Source: Welwitschia mirabilis
Lineage: Eukaryota > Gnetophyta > Gnetopsida > Welwitschiales
NCBI GenBank assembly: GCA_051453625.1
Contig: JBOZIK010000001.1
Span: 211,136,438 to 211,160,725 of the forward strand
DNA: 24,288 bases
Direction of reading: 5' to 3'
Below the pieces are notes generated by a model that ran no database searches, was not told the origin of the DNA, and worked only from the letters and a program-made list of their open reading frames with translations. Below are positions 20,419 to 24,288 of this stretch, piece by piece (within the stretch, counting starts at the first letter, position 1; each line of letters begins with the position of its first letter). The position numbers and the translations under genes are program-made.

Positions 20419-20518
20419 NNNNNNNNNNNNNNNNNNNNNNNNNNNNNNNNNNNNNNNNNNNNNNNNNNNNNNNNNNNNNNNNNNNNNNNNNNNNNNNNNN
20501 NNNNNNNNNNNNNNNNNN
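20419..20518. other. assembly gap, exactly 100 N
   Basis: A placeholder gap lying between the two copies of the block. Confidence 0.95.
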
Positions 20519-20762
20519 AATTTACAAATGTTGAATTTTAACATCAAACAATGATCTATGTAGTTTGAAATTGCATGATGATTTTAAAAGCTAAAGGCTT
20601 TAGCACATAATAAAAGCACACTTACGTTAAGAAAAGTATGTTGAAATAGTTATAGGATGTAATGTGAGGTTGTTGTGATGCAGATTTATGCAATCTTGAA
20701 GTCCTTTAGATAAACCTGTAAATCATATAACTTAAAAAAGGACATGCGCTAGTATAGACGAG
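20519..20762. repeat. left part of duplicated block, copy 2
   Basis: Begins at the first base after the gap with the sequence found at 18853. About 12 differences in 243 bases. Confidence 0.9.
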
Positions 20763-21444
20763 NNNNNNNNNNNNNNNNNNNNNNNNNNNNNNNNNNNNNN
20801 NNNNNNNNNNNNNNNNNNNNNNNNNNNNNNNNNNNNNNNNNNNNNNNNNNNNNNNNNNNNNNNNNNNNNNNNNNNNNNNNNNNNNNNNNNNNNNNNNNNN
20901 NNNNNNNNNNNNNNNNNNNNNNNNNNNNNNNNNNNNNNNNNNNNNNNNNNNNNNNNNNNNNNNNNNNNNNNNNNNNNNNNNNNNNNNNNNNNNNNNNNNN
21001 NNNNNNNNNNNNNNNNNNNNNNNNNNNNNNNNNNNNNNNNNNNNNNNNNNNNNNNNNNNNNNNNNNNNNNNNNNNNNNNNNNNNNNNNNNNNNNNNNNNN
21101 NNNNNNNNNNNNNNNNNNNNNNNNNNNNNNNNNNNNNNNNNNNNNNNNNNNNNNNNNNNNNNNNNNNNNNNNNNNNNNNNNNNNNNNNNNNNNNNNNNNN
21201 NNNNNNNNNNNNNNNNNNNNNNNNNNNNNNNNNNNNNNNNNNNNNNNNNNNNNNNNNNNNNNNNNNNNNNNNNNNNNNNNNNNNNNNNNNNNNNNNNNNN
21301 NNNNNNNNNNNNNNNNNNNNNNNNNNNNNNNNNNNNNNNNNNNNNNNNNNNNNNNNNNNNNNNNNNNNNNNNNNNNNNNNNNNNNNNNNNNNNNNNNNNN
21401 NNNNNNNNNNNNNNNNNNNNNNNNNNNNNNNNNNNNNNNNNNNN
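20763..21444. other. assembly gap, 682 N
   Basis: A sized gap. Its length is close to the 729 bases separating the same landmarks in copy 1, so the estimate is consistent with the duplication. Confidence 0.95.
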
Positions 21445-21891
21445 TCCACCTGACTCGTTTGGCACTCTTTATAATGACCTTTACTGCTGCAATGTAAAAA
21501 CAGTTATCATCCTGTCTGTCGTCCACACGACAGAGGGGACAATGTCAACTTAACACCTTGAGTTGTGTGCCATGTACTCTTGTGGGTTGCCCGCCCATGT
21601 TACTGATGCTGTCATCCTATCGATTGTTCACACAACAAAGGGGACGATGCATTGGGTTTCATGCCCATGTGCTACTATTCGTCCCATGGGTTGTACTCAC
21701 ATTTGTCATTTTGAATGTCGTTTAGACAACCTAGGAGATAATTCCCTATCACCATGTGATGCTATCCAAGTGTTGTCCATGTGCTGTTCCTGTGTAACTG
21801 TTGTAATAAGCTATCATAATAAGCTATCCTCCTCTCTGTCATGGGGACAACAATGGGACCAACACTCTTTCCAAGCTTTTCACGTCGCGTA
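21445..21891. repeat. right part of duplicated block, copy 2
   Basis: Corresponds to 19825-20232. It retains CpG at several positions where copy 1 has TG or CA, so this copy is nearer the ancestral sequence at those sites. An open plus-strand frame through it (from 21563) is an effect of the repeated GC-richer phrases, not a gene. Confidence 0.85.
21516..21533. repeat. perfect 7-bp hairpin CTGTCGT/ACGACAG
   Basis: CTGTCGT, loop CCAC, ACGACAG, followed by AGGGGAC. This is the best-preserved example of the hairpin motif of the right third of the window. A worn tandem relative is at about 21621-21643. Confidence 0.85.
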
Positions 21892-22141
21892 NNNNNNNNN
21901 NNNNNNNNNNNNNNNNNNNNNNNNNNNNNNNNNNNNNNNNNNNNNNNNNNNNNNNNNNNNNNNNNNNNNNNNNNNNNNNNNNNNNNNNNNNNNNNNNNNN
22001 NNNNNNNNNNNNNNNNNNNNNNNNNNNNNNNNNNNNNNNNNNNNNNNNNNNNNNNNNNNNNNNNNNNNNNNNNNNNNNNNNNNNNNNNNNNNNNNNNNNN
22101 NNNNNNNNNNNNNNNNNNNNNNNNNNNNNNNNNNNNNNNNN
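21892..22141. other. assembly gap, 250 N
   Basis: A gap directly after the CpG-containing end of copy 2 (CACGTCGCGTA). Confidence 0.95.
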
Positions 22142-22226
22142 GATAATCATCAAATAAAGAAATGGAATTTGAGTTCTATTTATCATGCAAGAATAGATGA
22201 CAATAAGTCATTAATACAATTACTGC
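22142..22226. other. short unique flank; no gene
   Basis: 85 bases before the next duplicated block. Nothing was recognised in it. Confidence 0.5.
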
Positions 22227-22742
22227 TGTAGTTATAAGCTCCCTACTTAAACTCATCATAATAGTCACATAAATGTCATACACATAACAAGTTAGCGTGA
22301 TAGTTTAGAAAAATAATAATGTATAGACATAATGCTAAAACTGATATGAGTTCAGAAAAATGATAATTTGTAGAAATAATGCTGAAACTGATATGTAAGC
22401 TTTAAGTAGTGATAATCTCAAAAAATAATGCATGAAAAGCTCATTAATGTTTTCTATAAGGGTAAAGGACAGGAGTAATTATGGCATTTCTTTAAATGAT
22501 CATAAACATAGCTTTGCTGAAAACAATCAGTGAGCGCTACCTACTCCTACTAAATAAATTCCATGAAAGATATTCAATCATGTCCAAATAATGCATTATA
22601 AATATGTATCATTCAAGCTCAAAATAATCCTTAAAAATGATATATTTTTGCTGTAATATTTCAGAAGAAAGTTCAAAGAGCTATCAAGAAAAGCAAGACA
22701 TCCTGGATTGCACAAAGGAAAAAGGATGACTATCGTCCCCTC

Positions 22743-22758
22743 TGTCGTGTGGACGACA
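22743..22758. repeat. hairpin TGTCGT/ACGACA
   Basis: TGTCGT, loop GTGG, ACGACA, preceded by CCCCTC. It is the inverse orientation of the motif at 21516-21533. Confidence 0.8.
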
Positions 22759-22838
22759 TAATGAGACAACAATTTGTAAAATAACTTGTTTGGACCAATT
22801 AGAAAAAATTCTAAAAAAATTAGATAGTAATAAGTATT

Positions 22839-22848
22839 NNNNNNNNNN
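22839..22848. other. 10-N patch
   Basis: Copy 2 of the block has 25 real bases here (23909-23933, GGAGATGTGG and then A-rich), so the 10 N is a placeholder and not a true length. Confidence 0.9.
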
Positions 22849-23171
22849 GAATAAAAATGTGAAGGATTTATCTTTAAAAACAGACTCATGAAGAAATAAA
22901 CTGATGAGATTATAATCATGCATTAAATATAGAAAAAGATGCTCATAAGTATTCCTCCAATGTTGTCTAGAGTCCATTAGTATGAGAAAATCTATAAGTG
23001 GGTGAGTGCAAAACCACAAAACCACATAGCAAAAACATTAGCATAAAACAAAAAGATCACACCAATTAAGGGGAAAAATGCATTATTTGATAGTGCAGAA
23101 AAGAAAAAAACATTCCTTATAAAGAAAACTTATGAAAAAAATAAAAAGACAACTAGAGAGCTATCAAATGA

Positions 23172-23271
23172 NNNNNNNNNNNNNNNNNNNNNNNNNNNNN
23201 NNNNNNNNNNNNNNNNNNNNNNNNNNNNNNNNNNNNNNNNNNNNNNNNNNNNNNNNNNNNNNNNNNNNNNN
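23172..23271. other. assembly gap, exactly 100 N
   Basis: A placeholder gap between the two copies of the ~0.95-kb block. Confidence 0.95.
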
Positions 23272-23729
23272 TGTAGTTATAAGCCCCTTACTTAAACTCA
23301 TCATAATAGTCACATAAATGTCATATACATAACAAGTTATATGATAGTTTAGAAAAATGATAATGTATAGACATAATGCTAAAACTGATATGAGTTCAGA
23401 AAAATCATAATTTGTAGAAATAATGCTGAAACTAATACGTAAGCTTTAAGTAGTGATAATATCATAAAATAATGCATGAAAAGATCATTAATGTTTTCTA
23501 TAAGGACAAAGGACAGGAGTAATCATGGCATTCCTTTAAATGATCATAAACATAGCTTTGCTGAAAAAAATCAGTGAGCGCTACCTACTCCTACTAAATA
23601 AATTCCATGAAATATATTCAATCATGTCCAAATAATGCATTACAAATATGTATCATTCAAGCTCAAAATAATCCTTAAAAATGATAGATTTTTGCTGTAA
23701 TATTTCAGAAGAAAGTTCGAAGAGCTATC

Positions 23730-23756
23730 CTGCCCCCTCCACCCCCATCCCCATAG
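23730..23756. repeat. 27-base C-rich insertion in copy 2
   Basis: Contains CCCCC, CCCCC and CCCC runs (CTGCCCCCTCCACCCCCATC). Copy 1 has only AA at the equivalent place after GAGCTATC. The composition is completely unlike the surroundings. Confidence 0.85.
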
Positions 23757-23811
23757 GAAAAGCAAGATATCCCGGATTGCATAAAGGAAAAAGAATGACT
23801 ATCGTCCCCTC

Positions 23812-23827
23812 TATCATGTGGATGACA
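23812..23827. repeat. hairpin, decayed form in copy 2
   Basis: TATCAT, loop GTGG, ATGACA. It corresponds to the intact hairpin at 22743-22758 with the CpGs changed to CA and TG. Confidence 0.7.
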
Positions 23828-24288
23828 TAATGAGACGACAGTTTGTAAAATAACTTGTTTGGACTAATTAGAAAAAATTCTAAAAAAATTAGATAGTAAA
23901 TAAGTATTGGAGATGTGGCAAAAAAAATAGAAGGAATAAAAATGTGAAGGATTTATCTTTAAAAATAGAATCATGAAGAAAGAAACTGATGAGATTATAA
24001 TCATGCATTAAATATAGAAAGAGATGCTCATAAGTATTCCTCCAATGTTGTCTAAAATCCATTAGTATGAGAAAATCTATAAGTGGGTGAGTGCAAAACC
24101 ACAAAACCACATAGCAAAAACATTAGTATAAAACAAAAAGATCACACCAATCAAGGGGAAAAAATGCATTATTTCATAGTGTAGAAAAAAAAACATCCCT
24201 TATAAAGAAAACTTATGAAAAAAAATAAAAAGACAACTAGAAAGCTATCAAATGATTAGATCATAATTATAATATGGAAAAAGATACT

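Larger units (their letters stand above)
22227..23171. repeat. ~0.95-kb block, copy 1, ends at a gap
   Basis: Matches 23272-24255 almost throughout, in the same orientation. Differences are scattered substitutions, a 10-N patch, and a C-rich insertion found only in copy 2. Open minus-strand frames near 22600-23025 recur in copy 2 only because the DNA is duplicated. No gene was recognised. Confidence 0.9.
23272..24255. repeat. ~0.95-kb block, copy 2
   Basis: Starts at the first base after the gap with sequence homologous to 22227 and runs past the point where copy 1 is cut off. No gene was recognised. Confidence 0.9.

Noticed and set aside
20706-21526. Several long minus-strand open frames
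   Set aside because: Almost all of their length is N. Real bases at the ends give no coding support.
21563-22231. 222-codon plus-strand open frame rich in Cys, His and Ser
   Set aside because: More than a third is N, and the rest is the CpG-containing repeat read in one phase. Copy 1 of the same DNA does not keep the frame.
22596-23025. Two overlapping minus-strand open frames, one repeated at 23889-24110
   Set aside because: The recurrence follows from duplication of the DNA itself. The peptides are AT-biased, span an N patch, and show no motif.

Overview
This window looks like plant nuclear DNA made almost entirely of decayed repeats. It is strongly AT-rich, has assembly gaps (many exactly 100 N), and contains a degenerate plant-type LINE and an LTR-retrotransposon-like segment with primer-binding-site-like sequences for initiator methionine tRNA. 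I found no intact host gene, no rRNA or tRNA gene and no CRISPR array. The species cannot be read from the sequence. A flowering plant with a large, repeat-rich genome is the most natural guess.

Layout. 1-6490: AT-rich DNA with no recognised gene, small tandem repeats, an extreme TA-rich tract (2426-2720), two gaps, and a ~240-bp block present on both sides of a 100-N gap. About 6490-11480, minus strand: an old LINE with its 3' tail at the low-coordinate end. Reverse transcriptase and endonuclease signatures are still readable (LDIRKAYD, GLR*GNPLS, FLDDLIIF) despite many stops. 11481-12924: AT-rich DNA ending in a degenerate minisatellite. 13025-13471: a small contig between two 100-N gaps. 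It joins a copy of 16710-17045 to a copy of 5102-5189, and the same 22-bp sequence sits on the outer sides of both gaps.

14571-15250: a 36-nt purine run, then a putative 461-bp LTR (TGT...ACA), then four PBS-like sites about 55 bp apart. 16698-18263, plus strand: a decayed, unidentified protein-coding stretch in which several long open segments share one reading frame. This is the best candidate for something undescribed. 18853-21891: two copies of a block of at least 1.4 kb with CpG-bearing hairpins. 22227-24255: two copies of a ~0.95-kb block on either side of a 100-N gap, very likely separated haplotypes or an unmerged contig overlap.

No genes here work together as a pathway. The history is one of insertion (LINE, LTR element), duplication, C-to-T decay, and assembly problems at repeats. 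All similarities were judged by eye within the window, and no database was consulted.
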